A DNA stretch of 64,000 nt from Amycolatopsis bullii (GCF_014654205.1 NZ_BNAW01000040.1:21769-85768), one strand, 5' to 3'. Shown: positions 43,002 through 51,158, counted from the first letter of the stretch. Numbers and translations are program-made. Notes: generated by a model not told the origin, from the sequence alone.

Positions 43002-43751
43002 CTATGCGGCGTGCCGCCGCAGGTGGAGCACGTACCCGGCGCCGCTGACGGCCAGCACGCCGACCAGGATCAGCAGCGGCACCCAGCCGGTGTCGTGGCC
43101 GGACGGCGCCGCGCCGCCGTCGCCGCGGGGCATCACCTGGGACGTGGCGTCGAAGCCGCCCGCCTCGCCGTCGCGGGAGTAGGCCGAGCCGGGGAGCTTG
43201 TCGGCGTAGCGATTCCCGACGATCTGCTGGTAACCGGCGATCGCCCGGCCGTCGGCCAGCGAGGTCACCTGGCCGTCGCGGACCGCGTACCAGGCGTCGA
43301 CCTGCGGTTCGTGCAGCAGCTGGGCGCCCGCGGGCAGCTTCCTGGCGTACTCGCCTTCGACGTCGCCCGAGGCGATGTTGCCGATCTGCCAGGTGCCGTC
43401 CGCGCCGCGGACCGACCAGAGCGTCGCGGTTCGGCCGTCGGAGGCACGCGCGGGGATCGCGAAGTAAGCGAAGTCACCTGGCGCCGCGTCGGGCTTGCCC
43501 GCGACGAAGTCCGGCGACAGCTCGTACACGGGGTACGCGTCCGGGGCGATCTGCACCTGCACCGGACCGTGGGCGTCCGGCGCCTGGGCGAAGAACCGGA
43601 CGAGGACGTCCTGGAACCCCGCGGCCGCGCGGTGCGACTCGGAGGCGTCGGCGCTGCTGATGCCGGCGGCCTGGGCCGCGCCTGACACCGGAGCCGTCAT
43701 CAGCAGCGCCGCGCCGGTCAGCACGGCGAGCACGAGCGCCCGCCTGCTCAT
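43002..43751 (-). CDS. Secreted, membrane-anchored protein paired with a cysteine protease
   Basis: I do not recognise this 249-residue protein. It has a Sec signal peptide (about residues 1-29), an extracytoplasmic domain of about 185 residues with no cysteine, and a C-terminal transmembrane helix (about 222-243) with a short basic tail LHLRRHAA, so it faces outward. The domain contains repeated YxV/Y and W patterns (TLWSVRGADGTWQIGNIASGD, VDAWYAVRDGQVTSL). Its ATG overlaps the stop of the protease gene as ATGA, so the two are cotranslated. It may be the inhibitor, receptor or substrate anchor of the protease. Confidence 0.72.
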   Translation of the reverse strand: MSRRALVLAVLTGAALLMTAPVSGAAQAAGISSADASESHRAAAGFQDVLVRFFAQAPDAHGPVQVQIAPDAYPVYELSPDFVAGKPDAAPGDFAYFAIPARASDGRTATLWSVRGADGTWQIGNIASGDVEGEYARKLPAGAQLLHEPQVDAWYAVRDGQVTSLADGRAIAGYQQIVGNRYADKLPGSAYSRDGEAGGFDATSQVMPRGDGGAAPSGHDTGWVPLLILVGVLAVSGAGYVLHLRRHAA

Positions 43752-44323
43752 CGGGCGATCCCGGTGAGCGTGTGCGTCCAGGTGAAGGACGAATTGTGCG
43801 CGTAGTACCCGTAGGTCGACCAGTTGTAGCGCTTGGCCGGGCCGGGGTCGCCCCAGAACACCCAGTCGCCGCGGGTGTCGTAGCCGTAGAGGACGTGCAC
43901 GTGGCCGCCGCCCGAGCGGTAGCCGACGCGGGTCTCGACCGGCCGGTTCGCCGCGGTCTGCGTCCGGACGTCGGCGTAGGAGATGCGCCGGTCGAGGTAG
44001 CGGCCGGGCGAGCCGAAGCCGAGCCGGGCGAACGCGCGCTGCGGGTCGGCGAGCGTGCCGGGGAGGTTGGCGCAGTCGGTGCCGGTCTCGTCGTGGGCGA
44101 GCTGGCAGAACCGCGTCTGGCTGACGGCCGCGCCGTGGTAGGCGGCGATGGTGGCGCCCGCGCCGGCCCAGCACCACTGGTTCTTCTGCTGGAGCTGCAG
44201 GGCGATCTGGTTGCGGTAGGTCGGCGGCACTCCGGGCGCGGCTCCGGCGGTGACCGGCGCGACCAGGCACAACAGCAGGCTCACGGCCAGTACGGCGTGG
44301 ACCTGGCTCGACTTCACCAGCAC
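43748..44323 (-). CDS. Secreted papain-like cysteine protease
   Basis: This is a 191-residue exported protease-like protein: signal peptide about 1-29, then QKNQWCWAG with nucleophile Cys51 preceded by an oxyanion Gln, His141 in GGGHVHVLYGYD, and Asp159 in FWGDPGP, the pattern of C39/AvrRpt2-like (clan CA) peptidases. The mature enzyme is only about 160 residues and has two further cysteines (Cys73, Cys84). It forms an operon with the membrane-anchored partner and is divergent from an XRE regulator. Targets are unknown. Confidence 0.82.
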   Translation of the reverse strand: MLVKSSQVHAVLAVSLLLCLVAPVTAGAAPGVPPTYRNQIALQLQQKNQWCWAGAGATIAAYHGAAVSQTRFCQLAHDETGTDCANLPGTLADPQRAFARLGFGSPGRYLDRRISYADVRTQTAANRPVETRVGYRSGGGHVHVLYGYDTRGDWVFWGDPGPAKRYNWSTYGYYAHNSSFTWTHTLTGIAR

Positions 44324-44360
44324 AGATGGCCTCCTGTGGAGGAGTGGGCGAACCAGCGGT

Positions 44361-44534
44361 GGTCACAACGGTGAACAACGCGGTCACAAGGAGCAAGAAC
44401 GCCATCCGGAGGAACGGACCGTTCCGGGGGACAGCCGGAACGCGGAACGCTCACCTCAACGAGGCCAACCACCCTGAACGGGGGTCGGCACGGCCACTCT
44501 ACGCTGCTACCGTGAACGTTCCGCGGTGTTCACG
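44361..44534. promoter_or_regulatory. Dense cluster of repeats between the protease operon and the XRE gene
   Basis: The gap contains GTCACAACG (44361) and GTCACAAGG (44382) 21 bp apart; the palindrome GGAACGG-A-CCGTTCC (44411-44425); two direct copies of CGGAACG (44436-44449); and CGTGAAC/GTTCACG (44511-44517 with 44528-44534). The repeated GGAAC element suggests binding sites for the XRE regulator; the GTCACA pair faintly recalls MtrA boxes. Confidence 0.5.
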
Positions 44535-44570
44535 CCCAGCGCACACACTGGTCGGGTGAAGGGACGAGCG

Positions 44571-45569
44571 GTGGCACAAGACGGGAACCTCCCACTGATC
44601 ATCGATGGCGCCCGCACGACCCGGGCATCGGTCGCCGAACTGCCGAAAGAGCTGACCGAGGCACTCCGTACCGGCGAGTTCCACCATGCGCTGAGACTGG
44701 CGATCGCCTACCGCGGCCTGTCGCTGGCCCGGCTGCGCGCCCACCTCGCGCTGCGCGGCGTCCAAATCGGACAGTCGACGCTGAGTTACTGGCAGCGCGG
44801 GCTGCGTCAGCCCGAGGTGCCGAAGGCGCTGCCGGCGGTCCGGGCGCTGGAATCGGTCCTCCAGCTGCCCGCGGACGCACTGGTGGTGCTGATCGGGCCG
44901 CGACTGGTCCGCCGAGGGCACCAGCCGGCGGCGTCGTTCCACGACCTGCGATCCGGTGACATGGGGTCGATCGTCGAGGACCTCCTGGCCGAGCTGGGCG
45001 CGTACCCGTCGTCGAACCACTACAACGCCGATTTGGAGCTGCTGTCGGTCCACGACACGATCACGTTCGACGCGGAACACCGCCAGGTCAGCCTGCGCAC
45101 GCGGCTGGTGACGCGGGCCCGACGGCACGGGCCGGACCGGTATCTGACGGTGTACAACGGCGACCCGGGCTGCCGCATCGACGACGTCGAGCTGATCACG
45201 GACGAGGGCTGCCGGGTCGGGCGGATGCGCCGCAACCCGGACGCGGACACGATGGCGACGGAGCTGCTGTTCGACCGCAAGCTGGCCGAGGGCGACATCC
45301 ACGTGTTCTGCTTCGAGGTCCGCGACGACTCGGGGTCGGCGTCGCCGGGGTACTACCGGATGCTGCGGGACCGCTGCGCGAGTTACCTGGTCCAGCTGCG
45401 GTTCGACCGGAACGCGCTCCCGGCCCGGTGCACACGGCAGGTCCGGGCCCGCGACGACGCGCTGCCGGTGGTGGCGGAGGAGCTGCCGTGCGACATGGGC
45501 GGGGTGAGCAGCGCCTTCTTCAGCGACGCCGGACCGGGTCTGGCCGGCGTCGCCGTGGAGTGGAACTAG
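44571..45569 (+). CDS. XRE-like transcriptional regulator with large C-terminal domain
   Basis: This is a 332-residue protein. A helix-turn-helix region (about residues 35-90) contains YRGLSLARLRAHLALRGVQIGQSTLSYWQRG, an XRE-like fold. The remaining 230 residues form a domain I do not recognise, beta-rich by eye (YLTVYNGDPGCRIDDVELITDEG, GDIHVFCFEVRDD). The GTG at 44571 has AAGGGA eight bases upstream; a GTG at 44556 is possible. It is divergent from the secreted-protease operon across a repeat-rich gap and may control it. Confidence 0.78.
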   Translation: MAQDGNLPLIIDGARTTRASVAELPKELTEALRTGEFHHALRLAIAYRGLSLARLRAHLALRGVQIGQSTLSYWQRGLRQPEVPKALPAVRALESVLQLPADALVVLIGPRLVRRGHQPAASFHDLRSGDMGSIVEDLLAELGAYPSSNHYNADLELLSVHDTITFDAEHRQVSLRTRLVTRARRHGPDRYLTVYNGDPGCRIDDVELITDEGCRVGRMRRNPDADTMATELLFDRKLAEGDIHVFCFEVRDDSGSASPGYYRMLRDRCASYLVQLRFDRNALPARCTRQVRARDDALPVVAEELPCDMGGVSSAFFSDAGPGLAGVAVEWN

Positions 45570-45588
45570 GGGCTCGATGCCCCGCTGA

Positions 45589-45745
45589 TCACGCGTGATG
45601 CCCCGCCAGTCACGCGTGATGCCCGGTTGCGCACGGCCGGACCGGGTCGGCTCGCGTGCTCAGTGCTGCGAGTCGCGTGATCAGCGAGGCATCTCGCGTG
45701 ACTGAAAGGGCATCTTGCGTGATTGGGTGGGCATCTCGCGCTCGC
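45589..45745. repeat. 21-bp-period array with inverted halves between the XRE and vapC genes
   Basis: TCACGCGTGATGCCC-type units start at 45589 and 45610. After a diverged centre the complementary form appears at 45674, 45695, 45716 and 45737 (for example CGCGTGACTGAAAGGGCATC). All steps are 21 bp. The two orientations allow a transcript from either side to fold back on itself. The unit is the same type as the first half of the array at 15804-15920. Confidence 0.85.
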
Positions 45746-45764
45746 TCGTAGTCGAGCACGGCCA

Positions 45765-46211
45765 TCACAACACCTCGAAACCGTTGGCCTTGGCCGCATC
45801 GGCTTGGCGCTCGTCACGGGTGACGAAGGTGACGGGTTCGCCGCCGGTGAGTTCCGCGGTGTCGTGCATGGCGACCGCGATGTGGATCGCGTCCAGGGTG
45901 CGCACCGGGTAGTTCTCGGTGACCAGCCGCCGCGCCGCCGGGATGACCCGATTCGGGTTGAAGGGGATGAGCACCAGGTCACCGTCCGGGGAGGCGAGGT
46001 GATCGAAGTGCGCCAGCATCGCCGCCGGATCGGGAATCCGGCCGGTCCGTTTGGCGGCCGTCATGGCACCGGCGAATTCGATGCGGGTGAAGTCGCTGCT
46101 GACCACCGGGGCAGCGCCCTCCAGCAGCAGCTTGCGGAACTTGTCGTGCTCCGGCTCATCGTGGAGGTAAGCCGTGACCAGCGCGCTGGTGTCCACGTAG
46201 AGCACGGTCAC
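45765..46211 (-). CDS. VapC-type PIN-domain ribonuclease toxin
   Basis: This is a 148-residue PIN-domain protein. The acidic site is complete: Asp in LYVDTSALV, Glu in TRIEFAGAM, Asp in TLDAIHIAVAMHD and Asp in VTRDERQ. VapC toxins cleave tRNA or rRNA when free of antitoxin. Its GTG overlaps the antitoxin stop as GTGA. It ends 20 bp after the 21-bp repeat array. Confidence 0.9.
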   Translation of the reverse strand: MTVLYVDTSALVTAYLHDEPEHDKFRKLLLEGAAPVVSSDFTRIEFAGAMTAAKRTGRIPDPAAMLAHFDHLASPDGDLVLIPFNPNRVIPAARRLVTENYPVRTLDAIHIAVAMHDTAELTGGEPVTFVTRDERQADAAKANGFEVL

Positions 46212-46495
46212 CACTCCCCTCGGGTCCAGTCGAGCGCTTCGCTCACAGCCGTGCCCCAACCACGAGACATTTCTTCGAGCTCATCCAGGGTCGGCACGTG
46301 AGCCGGGGGTTCCACGTTCACGACCTTGCCTTCGGCGATCATGCGCCGCTTCCATTCCGCACGAGTTTCCGTCTTCGCCACGATTCCCCTCAACGCCTCT
46401 GTGACCAGGTCGTTCATGCTGCGCCCCTGGGCTTCGGCCAGCGCCTTCAGCCGGGCGTGCAGCTCGTCGTCGATCCTCGTGATCAACTGCTTCAC
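46208..46495 (-). CDS. VapB-type ribbon-helix-helix antitoxin
   Basis: This is a 95-residue antitoxin. The N-terminal ribbon-helix-helix KQLITRIDDELHARLKALAEAQGRSMNDLV binds DNA as a dimer; the C-terminal part with VPTLDELEEMSRGWG would wrap the toxin. GTG at 46495 has no ribosome binding site, but TATCAT ends six bases upstream, so the mRNA is probably leaderless. A 10-bp inverted repeat straddles the promoter, consistent with autoregulation. Confidence 0.87.
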   Translation of the reverse strand: MKQLITRIDDELHARLKALAEAQGRSMNDLVTEALRGIVAKTETRAEWKRRMIAEGKVVNVEPPAHVPTLDELEEMSRGWGTAVSEALDWTRGEW

Positions 46496-46502
46496 GACAC
46501 CA

Positions 46503-46531
46503 TGATAACACGTCACCCATTCGTGCTATCA
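46503..46531. promoter_or_regulatory. vapBC operator-promoter
   Basis: TGATAACACG (46503-46512) and CGTGCTATCA (46522-46531) form an inverted repeat with one mismatch around nine bases. The left arm includes the minus-strand -10 TATCAT. Confidence 0.75.
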
Positions 46532-46551
46532 CTGTCACGAGCGCAGAACGA

Positions 46552-46583
46552 AGGGCCGCCCCGAACACTTTCGGGGCGGCCCT
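46552..46583 (-). terminator. sahH terminator
   Basis: AGGGCCGCCCCGA (46552-46564) pairs perfectly with TCGGGGCGGCCCT (46571-46583) around ACACTT, 14 bp after the sahH stop. Confidence 0.85.
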
Positions 46584-46596
46584 GACCAGCGAAAAC

Positions 46597-48069
46597 TCAG
46601 TACCGATAGTGCTCCGGCTTGAACGGGCCTTCGACGTCCACGTCGATGTACTCCGCCTGCTCCTTGGTCAGCTTCGTCAGCTCCCCACCCAGCGCCTCCA
46701 GGTGAATGCGAGCCACCTTCTCGTCGAGCTTCTTCGGCAGCCGGAAGACCTCGTTGTCGTACTCCTCGTGCTTGGTGAACAGCTCGATCTGCGCGATCAC
46801 CTGGTTCGAGAAGCTGTTCGACATCACGAAGGACGGGTGCCCGGTCGCGTTGCCCAGGTTCAGCAGGCGCCCCTCGGACAGCACGATGATCGTGTTGCCG
46901 TTCGGGAAGATCCACTCGTCGACCTGCGGCTTGATGTTGATCCGGCGGATGCCCGGGTACCGGGCGAGCCCCGCCATGTCGAGCTCGTTGTCGAAGTGGC
47001 CGATGTTGCCCAGGATTGCCTGGTGCTTCATCTTCGCCATGTGCTCGACCAGCACGACGTCCTTGTTGCCGGTCGTCGTGATCACGATGTCGGCCTCGGG
47101 CAGCGCGTTCTCCAGCGTGCGGACCTGGTAGCCGTCCATCGCCGCCTGCAGGGCGCAGATCGGGTCGATCTCCGTCACGATCACGCGCGCGCCCTGGCCG
47201 CGCAGGGACTCCGCCGCGCCCTTGCCGACGTCGCCGTAGCCGCAGACCACCGCGACCTTGCCGCCGATCAGCACGTCGGTGCCGCGGTTGATGCCGTCGA
47301 TCAGGGAGTGGCGGATGCCGTAGCGGTTGTCGAACTTGGACTTCGTCACCGCGTCGTTGACGTTGATCGCCGGGAACAGCAGCTCGCCCGCCGCCGCCAG
47401 CTGGTAGAGGCGCAGGACGCCGGTCGTGGTCTCCTCGGTCACGCCGCGGATGCCCTGGCCGATCTTCGTCCACTTGTCCTTGTCCGACGCCACCGAGGCG
47501 CGCAGCAGCTCGAGGAACACGCGGAACTCGTCGGAGGTGTTCTCGTCCGGGGTCGGCACGACGCCTGCCTTCTCGAACTCGGTGCCCTTGTGCACCAGCA
47601 TCGTGGCGTCACCGCCGTCGTCGAGGATCATGTTCGGACCCTCGCCGTCCCAGGTGAGCATCCGCTCGGTGCACCACCAGTACTCCTCGAGCGATTCGCC
47701 CTTCCACGCGAAGACCGGGACACCCTTGGGCTCCTCGGTCGTGCCGTGCGGGCCGACGACGACGGCCGCGGCCGCGTGGTCCTGTGTCGAGAAGATGTTG
47801 CAGGACGCCCAGCGCACCTCGGCACCCAGCGCCACCAGCGTCTCGATCAGCACCGCGGTCTGCACGGTCATGTGCAGCGAGCCCGACACGCGCGCCCCGC
47901 GCAGCGGGTAGACCTCCGCGTATTCGCGCCGCAGCGCCATCAGTCCCGGCATCTCGTGCTCGGCGAGGCGGATCTCCTTGCGGCCGAACTCGGCGGCCTC
48001 GAGGTCGGCGACGGCGAACTCGATGCCGTTGCGGGTCTCGTGCCGCTTGGCAACGCTTTCGGGGGTCAT
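46597..48069 (-). CDS. sahH: Adenosylhomocysteinase
   Basis: This is a 490-residue S-adenosylhomocysteine hydrolase that removes the product inhibitor of SAM-dependent methylation, giving homocysteine and adenosine. Features are GSLHMTVQTAVLIETLVALGAEV, NIFSTQDHAAAA, the insertion typical of actinobacterial enzymes (TPDENTSDEFRVFLELLRAS), the NAD motif VCGYGDVGKGAAESL and the C-terminal HYRY that completes a neighbouring subunit's cofactor site. ATG at 48069 has GGAGGA nine bases upstream. No SAH riboswitch is visible; the gap to the divergent gene is only 86 bp. Confidence 0.97.
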   Translation of the reverse strand: MTPESVAKRHETRNGIEFAVADLEAAEFGRKEIRLAEHEMPGLMALRREYAEVYPLRGARVSGSLHMTVQTAVLIETLVALGAEVRWASCNIFSTQDHAAAAVVVGPHGTTEEPKGVPVFAWKGESLEEYWWCTERMLTWDGEGPNMILDDGGDATMLVHKGTEFEKAGVVPTPDENTSDEFRVFLELLRASVASDKDKWTKIGQGIRGVTEETTTGVLRLYQLAAAGELLFPAINVNDAVTKSKFDNRYGIRHSLIDGINRGTDVLIGGKVAVVCGYGDVGKGAAESLRGQGARVIVTEIDPICALQAAMDGYQVRTLENALPEADIVITTTGNKDVVLVEHMAKMKHQAILGNIGHFDNELDMAGLARYPGIRRINIKPQVDEWIFPNGNTIIVLSEGRLLNLGNATGHPSFVMSNSFSNQVIAQIELFTKHEEYDNEVFRLPKKLDEKVARIHLEALGGELTKLTKEQAEYIDVDVEGPFKPEHYRY

Positions 48070-48155
48070 AGTGGCGATTCCTCCAAGACTCGATGACACC
48101 CGAACACTACCGTTGTCCGCTCGACTGTCCCTAGAAGTGTTAGGAGGCCCTTACC

Positions 48156-50420
48156 GTGCCCATGCCCGGCCCGGACACCCGCGTCGTGGAAATCCGCGTC
48201 GCCGGGCTCGTGGGCACCAGCGGGGAAACGCTGCTCGACGCGGTTTCGACCGTCGACGTCGCCGGCGACGGACTGGGCCGCGTGATCCGCCCGGCGGACC
48301 GGCTGCGCCGCCCGGCACCCGGCCCGGTGCTGCCGGCGCTGGGCCGGTCGATCCCGCGGACCCTCGAGGGCTACCTCTGGCACGGCATGACCTCGGGCGG
48401 CGCCGCGAAGGCCACCTGGGCGCTGCTGTTCCCGTTCTCCCTGGCCAACGTCTGCTTCTGGATGCTGCCCCCGGTCCCGCCGGAGAGCCGCCTCGCGCGC
48501 GGCCTCGCGGCCGTCTGCCGCGGGCTGCTGCGCGTCGGCGCCCTGCTGCTGACGATGCTGCTGATGGGCCAGCTCGCGGCGATCGCGCTCGACCTCTTCG
48601 CCGCGCAGTGCCTCGCGCCCCGGTCGGGCTGCCTGTCGGTGGTCCCCGACGTCCTCCGCACGACGGCCGCCCGGATCGCCGTCGGCGTGCTGCCACTGCT
48701 CGCCGTGATCTTCGTCCTGCACCGGATCTCGAGCGCCACCTGGGCGGTGCACGCCGACGGCGACCTCACCGGCGGCCCGCTGCGGATGCGCGCCGACCCG
48801 GAGACGCCGGCGCTGCGCTGCCTGCACACCGTCGCGGCGCTGGCGTCGGTCGCGCTGCTGCTGCTCGGCGGGCCGTTCCGCGTGCCGGACGGCAGCGTGG
48901 ACCTCGTGGCCTGGATCGTCACCCTCTCCGTGGTGCTCGCCACCGTCGTCGCCGCGGCGATCGGCGTCGACACCGGCCGGTTCGCGCGACCCGGCGTGCT
49001 CGCCTTCGCGACACTGCTGGTCGTCGTGGCCGCGGCGCGGTTCCGGCCCGGCACCGGCCCGCTGCCGGGGACGAATGGTGTCGTCGAAGGCCTCGGCGCG
49101 GCCCTGGTCGTCGTCACCGTGCTGTTCGCGCTGTTCCTTGCCCCGGCGGCGCTGCTGGCCCGACCCGGCTGGAAGCACAAACCACAGCGGCTGCGGCCGT
49201 GGCTGGGCGGCTGGGCGGCCGCGCCGGTACTCGCGCTGGCCGGCCTGCTCGGCGGCGGGTTCGGTGCCGGGCTCGCCGAAGCGCTCCGACGTCTTTCCGG
49301 GGCGGAACACCTGAAGGTGCCGGACACGTACTTGCTGGTCACGGTCCTGTGGGGCGCCGGGCTGGCGCTGGCCGCGGTGCTCGGCGTGCTGGGTTTCGCG
49401 GTCGCCGTCCCGCTGCGGCGGCTGCGGCGGGGCATCCCCGAGATCGTCGAGCTGATGGAGCACGACGAACGGCAGGAGGCCCAGGCCGCGGCGGCCTGGG
49501 CGCGGTCGGCGTGGGAACGGCGGCACCTGCACCACCTGGCACTGGCGGTCGCCTGCGCGATGTCCGCGGGTGGGGCGGGCCTGCTGGTGCTGCGGTTCGG
49601 GTTCGGCCTGGTCCCCGGCTGGTTCGGCCCGCTGTCCGCGATCGGCGTGGTCGCGCTCGGCGCGCTGGCCGCGGGCCTGCTGCGGGTGGTCTACACGGCC
49701 GCGCGCACCCCGCAGCGCAGCCGGCACCTCGGGGCGCTGGCCGACCTGGTCTGCTTCTGGCCGCGGGCGGCGCACCCGACGGTCCCGCCCTGCTACGCGC
49801 TGAAGGTCGTCCCGGAGCTGGCCGCGCGGGCCCGCGAGCACCTCGCCGACCCCGGCACGCGCGTGGTGCTCTCCGGCTACAACCTGGGCAGCCTGCTCAC
49901 GCTCATGGCGGCCGCCCGGCTCGCAGCCGAGCTGCCGGAGGCGGACCTCGAGCGCGTCGGCCTGCTCACCGCCGGTTCGCCGTTGCAGTGGGGCTACCAG
50001 CGTGCTTTCCCGGCGCTGCTGCCGCAGGAAGCGCTGGAACGGCTCTTCGCCGACCTCGACGGCCGCTGGCGGGCCCTGTGCCGCGGCACCGACATCTTCG
50101 GCGGCGGCGTGACGACCTGGCGGCACTCGGTCGCCGACCGGCGGCTGCACGGCGTCGGCTTCCTGCCCGAGGGCGGCTGCGGCCCGGTGTCGGCGACGGC
50201 CGACGGCAACGGCGTGCTGATCCTCGGCGGCGACCACTGGCTGCCGGACCCGCTGCGCGGCCCGACCGGGCGGCACCGCTGGGCACCGGGGGTGCTCAAG
50301 CACCAGGACTACGTGGTCGACGCCGAATGGGACCACGCCGTCGCGATGGCGGCGGGCCTCGGCAAGCCGTCCTGGGGCGAGCAGGGATCGCTGTTCGGGG
50401 ACCTGCCCCCGAAACGGTGA
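48156..50420 (+). CDS. Large membrane protein with a C-terminal alpha/beta-hydrolase-like domain lacking the nucleophile
   Basis: This is a 754-residue protein. An N-terminal strand (VVEIRVAGLVGTSGETLLDAV) leads to about ten hydrophobic segments spread from residue 85 to 520, then a soluble domain with VVLSGYNLGSLLTLMAAARLA. That segment looks like a lipase nucleophile elbow, but the expected GxSxG reads G574-Y-N576-L-G578, so serine is replaced by asparagine. Similar two-part membrane proteins occur widely in actinobacteria with unknown function. The GTG has AGGAGG eight bases upstream. It is divergent from sahH and ends in a 12-bp hairpin. Confidence 0.75.
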   Translation: MPMPGPDTRVVEIRVAGLVGTSGETLLDAVSTVDVAGDGLGRVIRPADRLRRPAPGPVLPALGRSIPRTLEGYLWHGMTSGGAAKATWALLFPFSLANVCFWMLPPVPPESRLARGLAAVCRGLLRVGALLLTMLLMGQLAAIALDLFAAQCLAPRSGCLSVVPDVLRTTAARIAVGVLPLLAVIFVLHRISSATWAVHADGDLTGGPLRMRADPETPALRCLHTVAALASVALLLLGGPFRVPDGSVDLVAWIVTLSVVLATVVAAAIGVDTGRFARPGVLAFATLLVVVAAARFRPGTGPLPGTNGVVEGLGAALVVVTVLFALFLAPAALLARPGWKHKPQRLRPWLGGWAAAPVLALAGLLGGGFGAGLAEALRRLSGAEHLKVPDTYLLVTVLWGAGLALAAVLGVLGFAVAVPLRRLRRGIPEIVELMEHDERQEAQAAAAWARSAWERRHLHHLALAVACAMSAGGAGLLVLRFGFGLVPGWFGPLSAIGVVALGALAAGLLRVVYTAARTPQRSRHLGALADLVCFWPRAAHPTVPPCYALKVVPELAARAREHLADPGTRVVLSGYNLGSLLTLMAAARLAAELPEADLERVGLLTAGSPLQWGYQRAFPALLPQEALERLFADLDGRWRALCRGTDIFGGGVTTWRHSVADRRLHGVGFLPEGGCGPVSATADGNGVLILGGDHWLPDPLRGPTGRHRWAPGVLKHQDYVVDAEWDHAVAMAAGLGKPSWGEQGSLFGDLPPKR

Positions 50421-50451
50421 AGGCCCCTCGCGCGCGGAGCGAGGGGCCTTC
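50421..50451. terminator. Hairpin between convergent genes
   Basis: AAGGCCCCTCGC (50421-50432) pairs perfectly with GCGAGGGGCCTT (50440-50451). It begins right after the membrane-protein stop and lies 20 bp from the convergent surface-protein stop. Confidence 0.85.
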
Positions 50452-50471
50452 GACCGGGAACTAGCTCAGCT

Positions 50472-51158
50472 TCACTCGGAAGCCTTGCGGCGGAACTTCA
50501 GCAGCGCGAGCAGGCCGCCACCGGCGGCGAGCAGCAGCGCGCCGACCCAGATCAGCCAGCTGTTGTCGAAACCGGTGTTGGCGAGGCCGCCGCCGGTGCC
50601 CGACTCGTTGCCCGCCGGCACGACGGCCGCGGCGGTGGTGCTGCTGGTCGGCGAGACGGAGGTCGGCGAGGTCGCCGGGGTGGTCGGCTTCGCGGTCTCG
50701 GACGTCGCCGGCGGCTTGGTCGGCGTCGCCGTCGTGGTGCTGGTCTGCGGCGGCTTGGTGGTCTTCGTGCCGCAGAGGAACCAGTCGTCGACCTTCGGCT
50801 GGCTGCCGTTGTAGTTGAACGGCGCGCGCAGGTCGTTCCACGGCGCGTTCTTGTCGAGCTTCTTGCCCGGCGTGTAGTCGTTGAAGCCGTCGTCGCCGCC
50901 GACGACCACGATGCGGGTGACCGTGACACCCTCGTTGACCGACTTGATGTTCAGCCGGGTGTTGTTCTTGGTCAGCTCGAAGACGACGTCCTTCTTGTCG
51001 AGGACCTTGCCGTCGGCACACGGCGTCGGCTTGCCCGGCGTCGGGTGGGGACGGTTGTCGTCGCTGTAGCAGGCCAGAGCGGAACCGGCGGTCCCGATGA
51101 GGGCAGCGGTGGTGAGCGCCATGACCGCCACGGCGCCGCGGAAGGAACGTCTGCGCAT
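50472..51158 (-). CDS. Secreted LAXTG-type surface protein (class E sortase substrate)
   Basis: This 228-residue protein has a twin-arginine-like basic start and Sec signal peptide (MRRRSFRGAVAVMALTTAAL, cleavage near ALA about residue 33), a domain of about 110 residues (KKDVVFELTKNNTRLNIKSVNEGVTV), a Thr/Pro/Ser-rich stalk, and a C-terminal sorting signal LANTG followed by a hydrophobic helix and RRKASE. LAXTG is the motif of actinobacterial class E sortases. No sortase gene lies nearby. The attached domain is not recognised. Confidence 0.82.
   Translation of the reverse strand: MRRRSFRGAVAVMALTTAALIGTAGSALACYSDDNRPHPTPGKPTPCADGKVLDKKDVVFELTKNNTRLNIKSVNEGVTVTRIVVVGGDDGFNDYTPGKKLDKNAPWNDLRAPFNYNGSQPKVDDWFLCGTKTTKPPQTSTTTATPTKPPATSETAKPTTPATSPTSVSPTSSTTAAAVVPAGNESGTGGGLANTGFDNSWLIWVGALLLAAGGGLLALLKFRRKASE

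Noticed and set aside
44361..44390. Firm assignment of MtrA boxes (two GTCACA repeats) upstream of the secreted protease
   Set aside because: The repeats are 21 bp apart and only loosely match described MtrA sites; kept only as a weak remark in the operator-cluster entry.
48070..48155. SAH riboswitch upstream of sahH
   Set aside because: The gap to the divergent gene is only 86 bp and shows no fitting conserved core; a strong ribosome binding site lies directly before the ATG.
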